Source: Ignavibacteria bacterium
GTDB taxonomy: Bacteria > Bacteroidota > Ignavibacteria > Ignavibacteriales > SURF-24
DNA: 64,000 nucleotides
NCBI GenBank assembly: GCA_025612375.1
Contig: JAAXKN010000025.1
Location: 1 to 64,000, forward strand
Reading direction: 5' to 3'
Shown here: positions 26,085 to 34,070 of the stretch, one piece after another
How the letters are laid out: each line of letters starts with the position of its first letter
How positions within the stretch are numbered: position 1 is the first letter of the stretch
Translations under genes and position numbers: made by a program
The notes under the pieces: generated by a model
Told to the model about the DNA's origin: nothing
Database searches by the model: none
What the model saw: only the letters and a program-made list of their open reading frames with translations

Positions 26085-26909
26085 TTAAATCTTTGATTCC
26101 TGACGGAGGATTCCGAATGGGGTAAAGGATTCTTTTGATTCCTTAATTTTTCTGAAAAGTTCCAGGTTTTCTTCCGGGCGCGCCTGAAGAACGTGATAGA
26201 GGTGGTACTGGACTGCCATGTGGTTTATGGATTTAATTTCAACGCCTTGAAGCTCCAGGCGGAACTGAACGTCGCTATCCTCTCCGATTGAAGGCTTCTC
26301 ATAGCGCTCATCAAAGCCGTTTATTGAGAGAAAATCTTTCTTGTGGAGCGAGAAGTTGCACCCCACGATCCCTCTTTTCTTTTTGTTGAAGAAACGTCTT
26401 AAGCTCTCCGACTCAAAATAAAAACCTTTTTCCACGTCGAACGATTTTCCGAAGATCCCGTCAAAGATCAGAATGGGGAGTTTCCGCTCCAGGAAGCCGT
26501 CTTTAACGGAGTGATAGCTGAGCATTTTTGTAATTTTTTCCGAGAGGTTAACCCTGCGTCCTGCAAGGCAGGCTCTTTCCTGGCGGTTAATGAAGTGTTC
26601 TTCAACAAATTTGCGGTGCGGCACACAGTCGCCGTCAACAAATATAAGGTAGTCTGAGGCTGAGGCAGAAATGGCGCTGTTAAGGATCTTATTTTTGCGG
26701 AAGCCCTTATCCTCATGCCAGAGGTGTACTACGGGAAAAGAAGCCCCGGCAGAAAGCCTCTCAATTTCAAGCGTCACATCCTCTTTTGAACCGTCGTCGG
26801 CAATAATAATTTCAAAATCCTTAAACGTCTGTCTTTCGAAGCCTGCAAACAGGAGCCTCAGGTAGTCGATCCTGGCATAAAAAGAAATAATAACGGAAGC
26901 TTTTACCAT
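26085..26909 (-). CDS. Family 2 glycosyltransferase
   Basis: A 274-residue GT-A glycosyltransferase of the GT2 type. Motifs: ASVIISFYARIDYL at the N terminus, DFEIIIADDGSKED (nucleotide-binding Asp), YLIFVDGDCVPH (the DxD-like metal site) and, in the acceptor half, GCNFSLHKKDFLSINGFDERY followed by GEDSDVQFRL, as in galactosyltransferase-type C-terminal domains. Soluble, probably membrane-associated, acting on an envelope glycan. The ATG at 26909 is chosen because it follows the stop codon of the small upstream gene by seven bases. A TTG at 26936 with AAAGGA is an alternative that would overlap that gene. Confidence 0.9.
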   Translation of the reverse strand: MVKASVIISFYARIDYLRLLFAGFERQTFKDFEIIIADDGSKEDVTLEIERLSAGASFPVVHLWHEDKGFRKNKILNSAISASASDYLIFVDGDCVPHRKFVEEHFINRQERACLAGRRVNLSEKITKMLSYHSVKDGFLERKLPILIFDGIFGKSFDVEKGFYFESESLRRFFNKKKRGIVGCNFSLHKKDFLSINGFDERYEKPSIGEDSDVQFRLELQGVEIKSINHMAVQYHLYHVLQARPEENLELFRKIKESKESFTPFGILRQESKI

Positions 26910-26916
26910 TTTACGT

Positions 26917-27069
26917 TCAGTGTCCTTTTGTCTCAATTTGTTCCTTTGTATCCAGTTTTACCTTCCGCCTGTTATACTTCTTTTTCCCTTCCTCCACCTT
27001 GGGCGGTTTCTGCGGAACGGGGATCCTGCTTTTGCTTTTATCAATTTTAATTTTAATTTTCTTTTCCAT
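26917..27069 (-). CDS. Small lysine-rich protein, 50 residues
   Basis: An open frame of 50 codons begins with ATG at 27069 and ends with TGA at 26917-26919. The product is strongly basic, starting MEKKIKIKIDKSKSRIPVPQ and continuing with a Pro-Lys-rich and KKKYNRRKVK segment. It has no signal peptide. Its stop lies seven bases before the ATG of the glycosyltransferase, so the two are probably translationally coupled. Composition suggests nucleic acid or ribosome binding, but I do not recognise a family. Confidence 0.55.
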   Translation of the reverse strand: MEKKIKIKIDKSKSRIPVPQKPPKVEEGKKKYNRRKVKLDTKEQIETKGH

Positions 27070-27213
27070 TTTACCAGATACGGATTGTGCTTGAGTTTTT
27101 TTTGTACTTGTCTTACTTTACGTCCTCTCAGAGTAAAATATAGGCAAAAACAGTTTCATTCATAAAGGCCAATTTGCCTGACAAATTTAATATAAAGCGT
27201 CACAGGAGCTATT

Positions 27214-29205
27214 TTGAAAAATATTTCCAAAGAGCAAAAACGCAATAGCGAAAATAAAGATAAATCGGCAAAGAGTAAAACCAAAGCTGAAGCGGTTAAA
27301 AAAAACAGCGAGACTGAAAAAGCCGGTCCCATTAGCGGGAGAAAATATCCCGTATGGTTTTATTTTGTTCCCGTACTCATACCGGTTGTATTTTTTATAC
27401 TTCTTGAAGGGGGCCTGAGGCTTTTCCATTACGGCAGGGATATAGAGACATTCATAAAGATATCGGCCGACTATCCCGACATGCTTTTTATGAATCCCCA
27501 AATTCCTTTCAGATACTTCAGCAACATTAAAACCGCTCCCTCGGTTATACCCGACGGTTTTAAGGAGGTAAAAAACGATTCTACCTTCAGAGTCTTTGTG
27601 CTCGGTGAAAGCAGCACCGCGGGCTGGCCGTTTGCTCCTAACGCATCTTTTTCGCGGCACCTGAAAAGAAAACTTACACTGCTCTACCCCAAGAACAATA
27701 TTGAAATAATAAACCTCGGAATAACCGCCGTCAACACGTATACAATGCGGGATCTTATGCCGGACGTGCTTAAGCAGAAGCCCGACCTCATAATATTCTA
27801 CAACGGGCACAACGAGTACTACGGGGCTCTTGGAGCGGGTTCATCGGAATCCATAGGCAAATCACGCTTCCTCATAAACCTCATGCTGAGGCTGCAGAGA
27901 TTCAAGACCTTTGAACTTGTAAAAAACGTTATAAGGTATTTTGCCGGAATATTCCATGGCTCCTCCGGGAATGCTGCAGATGATTCAAATGAAACTCTTA
28001 TGTCAAAAATGGTAGGCGAAAGCCTCATTGCCTATAATTCCGAGACCTATCTTTCAGGGCTAAAGCAGTTTGAAGACAATATGCGCGACATGCTTGACAT
28101 GGCTAAAAAAGCCGGTGTGCCTGTTATTCTTGGAACTCTTGCAAGCAACCTGAAAGACCAGTTCCCTTTTATTTCCGTAAATGAACCAGGCCTCGAACGG
28201 GCGGACAAGGTTTACAAGGAAGCCCGGGAATCCTTTGCAAAGGGGGATTACAAAAAGGCCAGGGAGCTCTTTATTAAGGCCAAGGAGCTTGATGCACTAA
28301 GGTTCAGAGCTCCTGAAGAAATAAATAATATTGTACGAAAGCTTTCACGGGAATACGGCTGCCCTGTGGCACCTGTAGAAGAAGACTTTGAGGCAGCAAG
28401 CCCTGAAGGAATTACGGGCAATAATCTTATGGTCGACCACCTGCACCCCAACTTAAAAGGTTACCAGCTGATGGGAGAGTCGTACTACAAAACGATGAAG
28501 GAACATTCCCTTCTTCCCAAAGGAAGCCAGGCAATAAGCGAAAAGACGGCCGACAGCACCTTAAGGGTAAATTTCCCTTTTACACGCCTGGATTCAACGG
28601 TTTCAGACATAAGGCTCAGGATACTTTTAGGGTCGTATCCTTTTGTTCCCAAAGGAAGCCCCAATCATCTGCTGGAGAACCTGAAGTTTAACGATTTTGT
28701 GGACACTTTGGCAGGACTGATAATTGACAGAAAGACCTACTGGGAACCCGCACACATCAAAGCCGCGGAATATTTCTTAAGGAAGAAGCAGTTCGGGGCA
28801 TTTAAGAAAGAGATGAACGCAGTTATAGAAGAGCGCCCGTTCAATGAAACTGCATACGGATACACGGCTGAAATGCTGATTAAGGCAAATCTTTTCAGAG
28901 ACGCCATCCCATACCTGAAGAAACTCCAGGCCTTAAAGCCGGGAGCTTATTCAACTAAATGGCTGGGACTTCTGGCACTGGATGGAAAAAATTATAAGGA
29001 AGCGTTATATTATCTGGAAAGCAGTCTTCAATATGCGCAGAATGATCCGCAGGTGTGGTATAATCTGGCCGGGGTCTATTTCAACCTGAAAAATAATAGT
29101 AAGGCAATTGAGGCGTTAAAAAGGTGCCTGGCAATTAGTCCCGGTTACAACGCGGCCAGAGTCTTTTATGCACAGCTGATGGCTGCTACAAGGCAGAAGA
29201 AATAA
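27214..29205 (+). CDS. Membrane-anchored SGNH hydrolase with C-terminal TPRs
   Basis: A 663-residue protein. A Lys-rich cytoplasmic head (1-45) is followed by one membrane helix (about 47-66) and an extracytoplasmic SGNH/GDSL-like domain. Block I is FVLGESSTAG with Ser133; block II Gly169 is in NLGI; block III is GHNEYYG (Asn200); block V is DHLHP (Asp408/His411). The region after about 560 contains TPR-like helices (VWYNLAGVYFNLKNNSKAIE). Such proteins deacetylate or acyl-transfer on glycans or lipids; the substrate is unknown. The start is TTG with AGGAG upstream. The gene is paralogous to the one at 32720. Confidence 0.88.
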   Translation: MKNISKEQKRNSENKDKSAKSKTKAEAVKKNSETEKAGPISGRKYPVWFYFVPVLIPVVFFILLEGGLRLFHYGRDIETFIKISADYPDMLFMNPQIPFRYFSNIKTAPSVIPDGFKEVKNDSTFRVFVLGESSTAGWPFAPNASFSRHLKRKLTLLYPKNNIEIINLGITAVNTYTMRDLMPDVLKQKPDLIIFYNGHNEYYGALGAGSSESIGKSRFLINLMLRLQRFKTFELVKNVIRYFAGIFHGSSGNAADDSNETLMSKMVGESLIAYNSETYLSGLKQFEDNMRDMLDMAKKAGVPVILGTLASNLKDQFPFISVNEPGLERADKVYKEARESFAKGDYKKARELFIKAKELDALRFRAPEEINNIVRKLSREYGCPVAPVEEDFEAASPEGITGNNLMVDHLHPNLKGYQLMGESYYKTMKEHSLLPKGSQAISEKTADSTLRVNFPFTRLDSTVSDIRLRILLGSYPFVPKGSPNHLLENLKFNDFVDTLAGLIIDRKTYWEPAHIKAAEYFLRKKQFGAFKKEMNAVIEERPFNETAYGYTAEMLIKANLFRDAIPYLKKLQALKPGAYSTKWLGLLALDGKNYKEALYYLESSLQYAQNDPQVWYNLAGVYFNLKNNSKAIEALKRCLAISPGYNAARVFYAQLMAATRQKK

Positions 29206-29254
29206 TTAAAACATAATGACTTGAGAAAGTAAAAACAAAAGTACAGATGACAAT

Positions 29255-30010
29255 ATGAAGACCTTATTTTTGGGTTCAGGGTATGTGGGAGACTATTTCA
29301 GGAGGCTGTATCCATATTCGATACACACCTCGCGATCAAAAGAAAAGCTGCGCCACCAGATAAGAGGCGTGATATTCGACTCTGGGCTGCCCGAAACGTG
29401 GAATAACCTGAGCAAGGCTAAACCTGAAGGAATTATTATTTCATTCCCCCTGACCGATAGCACGGCGGAGTTAGACACATTCCTTAGGACCTTAACAGAC
29501 AAGATAGTAATAATTGGGACTACAAGTGCATTTAAGGAAGATCTGAAAGTCATTAAAGACGACTCCCCTTTGGACCCATATAACAAAAGGGCTGCAGCCG
29601 AGGAAAGCTTCCGCCTTAAAGGGGCTGCAGTTCTCCACAGCGCCGGCATTTACGGCGAGGGAAGAAATCCGCTCAACTGGATAAGGCAGGGATTGATAAA
29701 GGACCCGGAAGGAATTGTAAACCTCATTCACGCCGAGGACCTTGCGCGGGCGTGTAATTTTCTTCTGGAGGATTTCCGGCCGGGAGAAAGATATGTTATA
29801 AGCGACAATCATCCATACCGCTGGCAGGACATAATAAATTATGCGCTTGAAAGAAAGATGATTTCGGACAGTCAGCTGCCTGCTTTTGAAAAAGCTGCCG
29901 CAAAGGGGAGGCAAAAAGAAGTAAGGCCGTGCAGGCTGCAGGAGGAAGGGTTTACACTCAGGCACCCGGAGCTTTTCCAGGAACTAAGAAAGCTTGAAGA
30001 GCCGGCTTAA
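29255..30010 (+). CDS. NAD-dependent epimerase/dehydratase-like protein
   Basis: A 251-residue SDR-type protein. The N terminus MKTLFLGSGYVGDYFRRL is a short dinucleotide-binding motif; VIIGTTSAFK and SPLDPYNKRAAAEE contain the Ser/Thr and Tyr-x3-Lys-like positions (YNKR); HSAGIYGEGRNPLNW and NLIHAEDLARA resemble SDR a5-type proteins (YeeZ). Substrate unknown. It lies 49 bases after the SGNH gene on the same strand, probably co-transcribed. The end of the gene overlaps a GCCGGC inverted pair that could form a weak hairpin. Confidence 0.83.
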   Translation: MKTLFLGSGYVGDYFRRLYPYSIHTSRSKEKLRHQIRGVIFDSGLPETWNNLSKAKPEGIIISFPLTDSTAELDTFLRTLTDKIVIIGTTSAFKEDLKVIKDDSPLDPYNKRAAAEESFRLKGAAVLHSAGIYGEGRNPLNWIRQGLIKDPEGIVNLIHAEDLARACNFLLEDFRPGERYVISDNHPYRWQDIINYALERKMISDSQLPAFEKAAAKGRQKEVRPCRLQEEGFTLRHPELFQELRKLEEPA

Positions 30011-30023
30011 AAAAAATGCCGGC
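30001..30023. terminator. Weak hairpin at the SDR gene end
   Basis: GCCGGC at 30001-30006 and again at 30018-30023 can pair with each other across an A-rich loop, overlapping the stop codon of the SDR-like gene. It has no good T run. Confidence 0.35.
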
Positions 30024-30085
30024 CCCTCTGATTTAAGCTCATTTGCTTTAAGCTCACACATTTAAGCTAAAAAAAGAATTCCTAA

Positions 30086-30244
30086 TCAGAAAAGAGCATA
30101 AATAAAAGGCGCCAGTGCCGAACCCTGCGTAATAACAATCAGCCCGCCCAGAAGAACAAGTAAGATTACAATTGGAGCAAGCCACCATTTTTTACGCACC
30201 CTGAGAAACGACCACAGTTCACCAAGTACTGATATTTTACTCAT
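30086..30244 (-). CDS. DUF5989 / SxtK-like small membrane protein
   Basis: A 52-residue open frame below usual size limits. It starts MSKISVLGELWSFLRVRKKW, has one membrane helix (APIVILLVLLGGLIVI) and ends with ITQGSALAPFIYALF, the pattern I know for DUF5989. It lies 20 bases after the SxtJ-like gene on the same strand, the third gene of the carbamoyltransferase operon. The size and order match sxtK of the saxitoxin cluster as I remember it. Its function is unknown; it may assemble with SxtJ at the membrane. Confidence 0.85.
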   Translation of the reverse strand: MSKISVLGELWSFLRVRKKWWLAPIVILLVLLGGLIVITQGSALAPFIYALF

Positions 30245-30264
30245 ATAATTTTAAACTCCAAATC

Positions 30265-30681
30265 TTAAAATTGTTTTTCCGAGCCGGCCGGGTCATAATT
30301 CTTAATTGCCCTGTAATTCCAGTAGCTGACTCTTTGCCTGTCAATTTTTGTATCCAGAAACTTTTTCCCCGCTGCTCTGGCAATCAGCGCGATCGGAGTA
30401 ATTACCAGGTAATAGAGCACTGAAAGTATAAGCCTTGTGGATATCCATCCCATCAAAACAGCCAGACCCATCCAGGCTTTCTGGAAAGGTTTCAGAACAA
30501 CGGGAAACATATAAGCAAAGACTATTAAAGCCAGTCCTGCAATTGCAGAGTAGGGGTAGTAATAGGATTTGCCTATTATAAGTATCACGGCAATTACAAT
30601 AAGTGTAATACCCATTGTAATACCGAACCTTTTAAGGTCACTTTCAGAGCTTTTTATGTTTTTAATTTCCTGTAATATCAT
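30265..30681 (-). CDS. SxtJ family membrane protein
   Basis: A 138-residue membrane protein with an N-terminal cytoplasmic stretch, three likely membrane helices (about 20-37, 42-65 and 70-100) and a charged C-terminal tail ending KNYDPAGSEKQF. The features (SDLKRFGITMGITL, YYPYSAIAGLALIVFAYMFP and the KAWMGLAVLMGWISTRLILS helix) match the SxtJ family that accompanies NodU/CmcH-type carbamoyltransferases. It starts two bases after the carbamoyltransferase stop, so the two are translationally coupled. Function unknown; it may be a membrane platform or a transport aid for the carbamoylated product. Confidence 0.86.
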   Translation of the reverse strand: MILQEIKNIKSSESDLKRFGITMGITLIVIAVILIIGKSYYYPYSAIAGLALIVFAYMFPVVLKPFQKAWMGLAVLMGWISTRLILSVLYYLVITPIALIARAAGKKFLDTKIDRQRVSYWNYRAIKNYDPAGSEKQF

Positions 30682-30683
30682 GG

Positions 30684-32501
30684 CTAATCCAGTTCAAATT
30701 CCTTTTTCCATTCTGTGTCGCCCATTAAGGGCTGCTGCTCCTCTTTTTTAAGCAGGAAATTCCCCAATAAAAGATAATCCATATCGGTGCGCATAAAGCA
30801 CCTGAAGGCATCCATCGGGGTGCAGACGATCGGTTCGCCTCTTACATTAAAGGAGGTGTTTACAATAACCGGGCAGCCGTATTTTTCATAAAATCTTTTT
30901 ATTGTCTCATAGTAGAGCGGGTTTGTATCCTTATGCACCGTCTGAATGCGTGCCGAATAATCCACGTGCGTAACGGCCGGGATATCGGAACGGACGATGT
31001 TGAGCTTACTTATGCCGAAGAGTTTTAGTTCATCTTCAGTCATCTGCCTGCGGCGTTCCTCCTTAACCTTTGCAGTAAGGAGCATATAAGGGCTGGGGCG
31101 GTCAATTTCGAAATATTCGCACGCCTTCTCGCTTAATACAGACGGCGCAAAGGGGCGGAAGCTTTCCCTGAACTTGATCTTGAGATTCATCACCGACTGC
31201 ATTTTGGCCGAACGCGCGTCCCCGATAATTGATCTTGCGCCCAAAGCGCGGGGGCCAAATTCCATTCTGCCATTAAACCATCCGATTACTTTTTCATCGT
31301 TAATAAGACCGGAGACCTTCTCCGGAACCTCAGCATTTGAAATCCTTTCATAAGGTATGGAATTACCTTCCAGGAATTCCAGAATTTCTTCACTTCCAAA
31401 TTCGGGGCCTAAGAATGAGCCCGACTGAAGGTCATTTATCTCGTCGGCAGTTCTTTCCTTTGATAGGTACTGGTGCCAGAGGAACAGTGCTGAGCCCAGT
31501 GCCCCGCCGGCATCGCCTGAGGCAGGCTGGATCCATATATCCTCAAAGGGTCCTTCTTTTAAGAGCCTTCCGTTGGCAACGCAGTTAAGCGCAACACCTC
31601 CGGCCAGGCAGAGTTTTTTCATCCCTGTTTCTTGGTGGATATGGCGCCCCATCCTGAGCATCACTTCTTCTGTAACGTCCTGAACCGAGCGGGCAAGATC
31701 CATTTCAAACTGTGTAAGTTCACCTTCAGGCTTTCTGGGTTTACGCCCGAAGAGCTTGTCAAAGCTGCCGTTTGTCATCGTAAGGCCGGCCGCATAATTA
31801 AAATACTTCATATTCATCTTAAAGGAGCCGTCTTCCTTCAAGTCCATGAGTTCGGAAAGAATGAGGTCCTTATATTTAGGCTCTCCGTAAGGAGCGAGCC
31901 CCATGACCTTATATTCTCCCGAATTAACCTTAAAGCCTGTATAGTATGTAAATGCCGAATAAAGGAGTCCCAGCGAATGTGGGAATTTCATGTCGGCAAT
32001 AATTTCAATTTTATTTCCGCGTCCTGTTCCGTAGCTGGACGTGGTCCATTCCCCCACGCCGTCAACAGTAAGGAAGGCGGCTTCACGAAAGGGTGAAGGG
32101 AAGAAAGCCGATGCGGCGTGTGACTCGTGGTGTTCGGGAAAGATTACTTTTCCCTTATAACCCAGTTTTTTCTCCAGCAGGTCTTTAATCCAGAGCTTCT
32201 CCCTCATCCAAAGAGGCATTGCCTTAATAAAAGAGCGTATCCCTTTGGGAGCCGAGGCAAGATATGATTCCAGCAGTCTTTCAAATTTAAGAAAAGGCTT
32301 ATCGTAAAAAGCCACAAAATCGAGGCTGCTGCCTTTGATATTCGCGTAATTAAGGCAGTATTCCACCGCCTTTTCGGGGAAAGAGTAGTCGTGCTTTTTG
32401 CGCGAAAAACGTTCCTCCTGCGCAGCAGCAACTACTTTTCCGTCGCAGACTAAGCATGCGGCGCTATCGTGATAAAAAGCTGATATTCCGAGGATATACA
32501 T
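30684..32501 (-). CDS. Carbamoyltransferase, NodU/CmcH family
   Basis: A 605-residue O-carbamoyltransferase that moves the carbamoyl group from carbamoyl phosphate, through carbamoyl-adenylate, to a hydroxyl acceptor. The N-terminal ASKHA-like domain starts MYILGISAFYHDSAACLV, has EERFSRKKHD, PEHHESHAASAFFPSPF and DGVGEW; the YrdC-type region has LCLAGGVALNCVANG; and the C-terminal part has GWFNGRMEFGPRALGARSI and NTSFNVRGEPIVCTP. All are family marks. The ATG at 32501 is chosen because it begins exactly at the conserved MYILGISAFYHDSA; an upstream start would add 49 unrelated residues. The acceptor is unknown (an envelope glycan or secondary metabolite). Confidence 0.95.
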   Translation of the reverse strand: MYILGISAFYHDSAACLVCDGKVVAAAQEERFSRKKHDYSFPEKAVEYCLNYANIKGSSLDFVAFYDKPFLKFERLLESYLASAPKGIRSFIKAMPLWMREKLWIKDLLEKKLGYKGKVIFPEHHESHAASAFFPSPFREAAFLTVDGVGEWTTSSYGTGRGNKIEIIADMKFPHSLGLLYSAFTYYTGFKVNSGEYKVMGLAPYGEPKYKDLILSELMDLKEDGSFKMNMKYFNYAAGLTMTNGSFDKLFGRKPRKPEGELTQFEMDLARSVQDVTEEVMLRMGRHIHQETGMKKLCLAGGVALNCVANGRLLKEGPFEDIWIQPASGDAGGALGSALFLWHQYLSKERTADEINDLQSGSFLGPEFGSEEILEFLEGNSIPYERISNAEVPEKVSGLINDEKVIGWFNGRMEFGPRALGARSIIGDARSAKMQSVMNLKIKFRESFRPFAPSVLSEKACEYFEIDRPSPYMLLTAKVKEERRRQMTEDELKLFGISKLNIVRSDIPAVTHVDYSARIQTVHKDTNPLYYETIKRFYEKYGCPVIVNTSFNVRGEPIVCTPMDAFRCFMRTDMDYLLLGNFLLKKEEQQPLMGDTEWKKEFELD

Positions 32502-32631
32502 GTTAAATTCTACATAATTACGAGTACGTAAAAATAGTAGATTATGAAACAATATCAACAATAAAATTTCCCTATAAACGCCCGGGGGCAGCTTTTTTAA
32601 GCAGGAAAATTTACCTGGCGGTGTAAAAAAA

Positions 32632-32661
32632 TTGGAAGCGTATATCATTTCTTTATATTAT
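32632..32661 (+). promoter_or_regulatory. Possible promoter of the second SGNH gene
   Basis: TTGGAA at 32632-32637 and TATTAT at 32656-32661 are 18 bases apart, about 58 bases before the start codon. Read by eye only. Confidence 0.3.
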
Positions 32662-32719
32662 TTAATATTGAGGCATGCCAGGAAACGATTGTTTAACTCC
32701 AGAATGATTCCGGTGAATT

Positions 32720-34015
32720 ATGTCTTTGCTGAAAATGATGTTTAAGCAGAAAAGGGCATTTTCTTTTGATTCCACGACGCAGGAATCAGACGCTGCGGGA
32801 CTTCCCGGCACTTCCAGAAAGCCGCCAGCTTATTTTTATGTTATTCTTATACTAATCCCCTTTATGTTCTTTTTCTCTACAGAACTCCTGCTCAGTCTTT
32901 CGGGCTACGGGCGCCCATATGAGCAGTTTATTGAGGTCATTCCGGGTAAACTTATGCTTAATCCTGAAATTGCAAAGAGGTACTTTTACAGGAATACCAC
33001 CGTACCAAAACCTATTGAAGATCTTTTTTCCAAGAAAAAGCCTGAGAATTCATTCCGTGTTTTTATACTGGGTGAAAACTGTGCCGCAGGATTCCCCTAT
33101 CTTCCCACCTCTTCATTCTCCAGGTATTTAGAGCGCCGTCTTAAGGATGAGTACAATAGGTCAAAAATTGAAGTAATAAACATGAGCATTATGGCAATAA
33201 ACAGTTATGCCTTGAGGGATTTCATGCCTGGAATACTCAGGCAGAAGCCTGACGTCATACTTATTTATGCAGGGCATAACGAGTACTACGGCGCCCTTGG
33301 CGCTGCCTCAACGCTGCCTCCCGGGCGAAGCAGGCATTTGACCAACCTCATGCTTTACCTGGAAAGATTCAGGACTGTAGAACTAATGAGTGATTTTGTA
33401 ACCGTTATCTTCCGCCTGTTCAGGCACGACAGGCAGTTCGGTATTGTCTCCTCTGAAGTTACTTCCGACCAGGAGATCCCATATAACTCCCGTTTGTTTC
33501 AGGAGGGAGTACTGCAGTTTGAGGGGAACCTGCGCGACATACTGTCCATGGCCCAATCTTCCGGCGTACCTGTTGTACTGGGCACACTTGTGTGCAACTT
33601 AAAGGACCAGCCGCCTTTTATCTCCTCTTCAGGCAAGGACCTGCCTTCAGCAGAAGAAACTTTCATAAGGGCCTTAGGCAAGCTCAAACTAAATAAGACT
33701 GACGAGGCCGATTCGCTCTTCCGCTTTGCAAGGGACCTGGATATGCTGAGGTTCAGGGCGCCTGAAGAGATGAATTCTGTAATCAAGTCGCTTGCGCGTG
33801 AGTTTAATTTTCCCCTGGTTAAAATTGATTCAGTTTTTGATTCCATCAGCCCTTCAGGCATCACGGGAAACGATCTAATGACTGACCATCTTCATCCAAA
33901 CCTTTACGGCTACCAGATGATGGGAGAGCTTTTTTTTGAGAAGATGAGGGATTCGGGAATTGTTCCTAAAACTGAACCTCCAATTGCATTACTGAAGAAG
34001 AATGGGTGGTTTTAA
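32720..34015 (+). CDS. SGNH-hydrolase-like protein without catalytic Ser
   Basis: A 431-residue membrane-anchored protein, paralogous to the gene at 27214. One helix (about 39-58, FYVILILIPFMFFFSTELLL) is followed by the SGNH fold. Block I reads FILGENCAAG, so the nucleophilic Ser is Asn120 with Cys121 next. Block II Gly is replaced by Ser156 (NMSIM). Block III GHNEYYG (Asn187) and the DHLHP of block V are kept. It has no TPR tail. It may be a non-catalytic partner or ligand-binding protein, or use a changed mechanism. GGTGA before the ATG supports the start; a terminator follows. Confidence 0.87.
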   Translation: MSLLKMMFKQKRAFSFDSTTQESDAAGLPGTSRKPPAYFYVILILIPFMFFFSTELLLSLSGYGRPYEQFIEVIPGKLMLNPEIAKRYFYRNTTVPKPIEDLFSKKKPENSFRVFILGENCAAGFPYLPTSSFSRYLERRLKDEYNRSKIEVINMSIMAINSYALRDFMPGILRQKPDVILIYAGHNEYYGALGAASTLPPGRSRHLTNLMLYLERFRTVELMSDFVTVIFRLFRHDRQFGIVSSEVTSDQEIPYNSRLFQEGVLQFEGNLRDILSMAQSSGVPVVLGTLVCNLKDQPPFISSSGKDLPSAEETFIRALGKLKLNKTDEADSLFRFARDLDMLRFRAPEEMNSVIKSLAREFNFPLVKIDSVFDSISPSGITGNDLMTDHLHPNLYGYQMMGELFFEKMRDSGIVPKTEPPIALLKKNGWF

Positions 34016-34021
34016 GCAAAA

Positions 34022-34053
34022 AAAAAGCCGGCTTATAAAAACCGGCTTTTTTT
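34022..34053. terminator. Bidirectional terminator
   Basis: AAAGCCGG and CCGGCTTT form an 8-bp stem with A and T runs on both sides, between the convergent SGNH and PorV-like genes. Confidence 0.85.
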
Positions 34054-34070
34054 TAAGATACTGTAGAATT

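Noticed and set aside
27187-27810. A 207-codon minus-strand open frame
   Set aside because: It lies opposite the start of the SGNH-TPR gene, has no family features, and the plus-strand gene has clear SGNH motifs.
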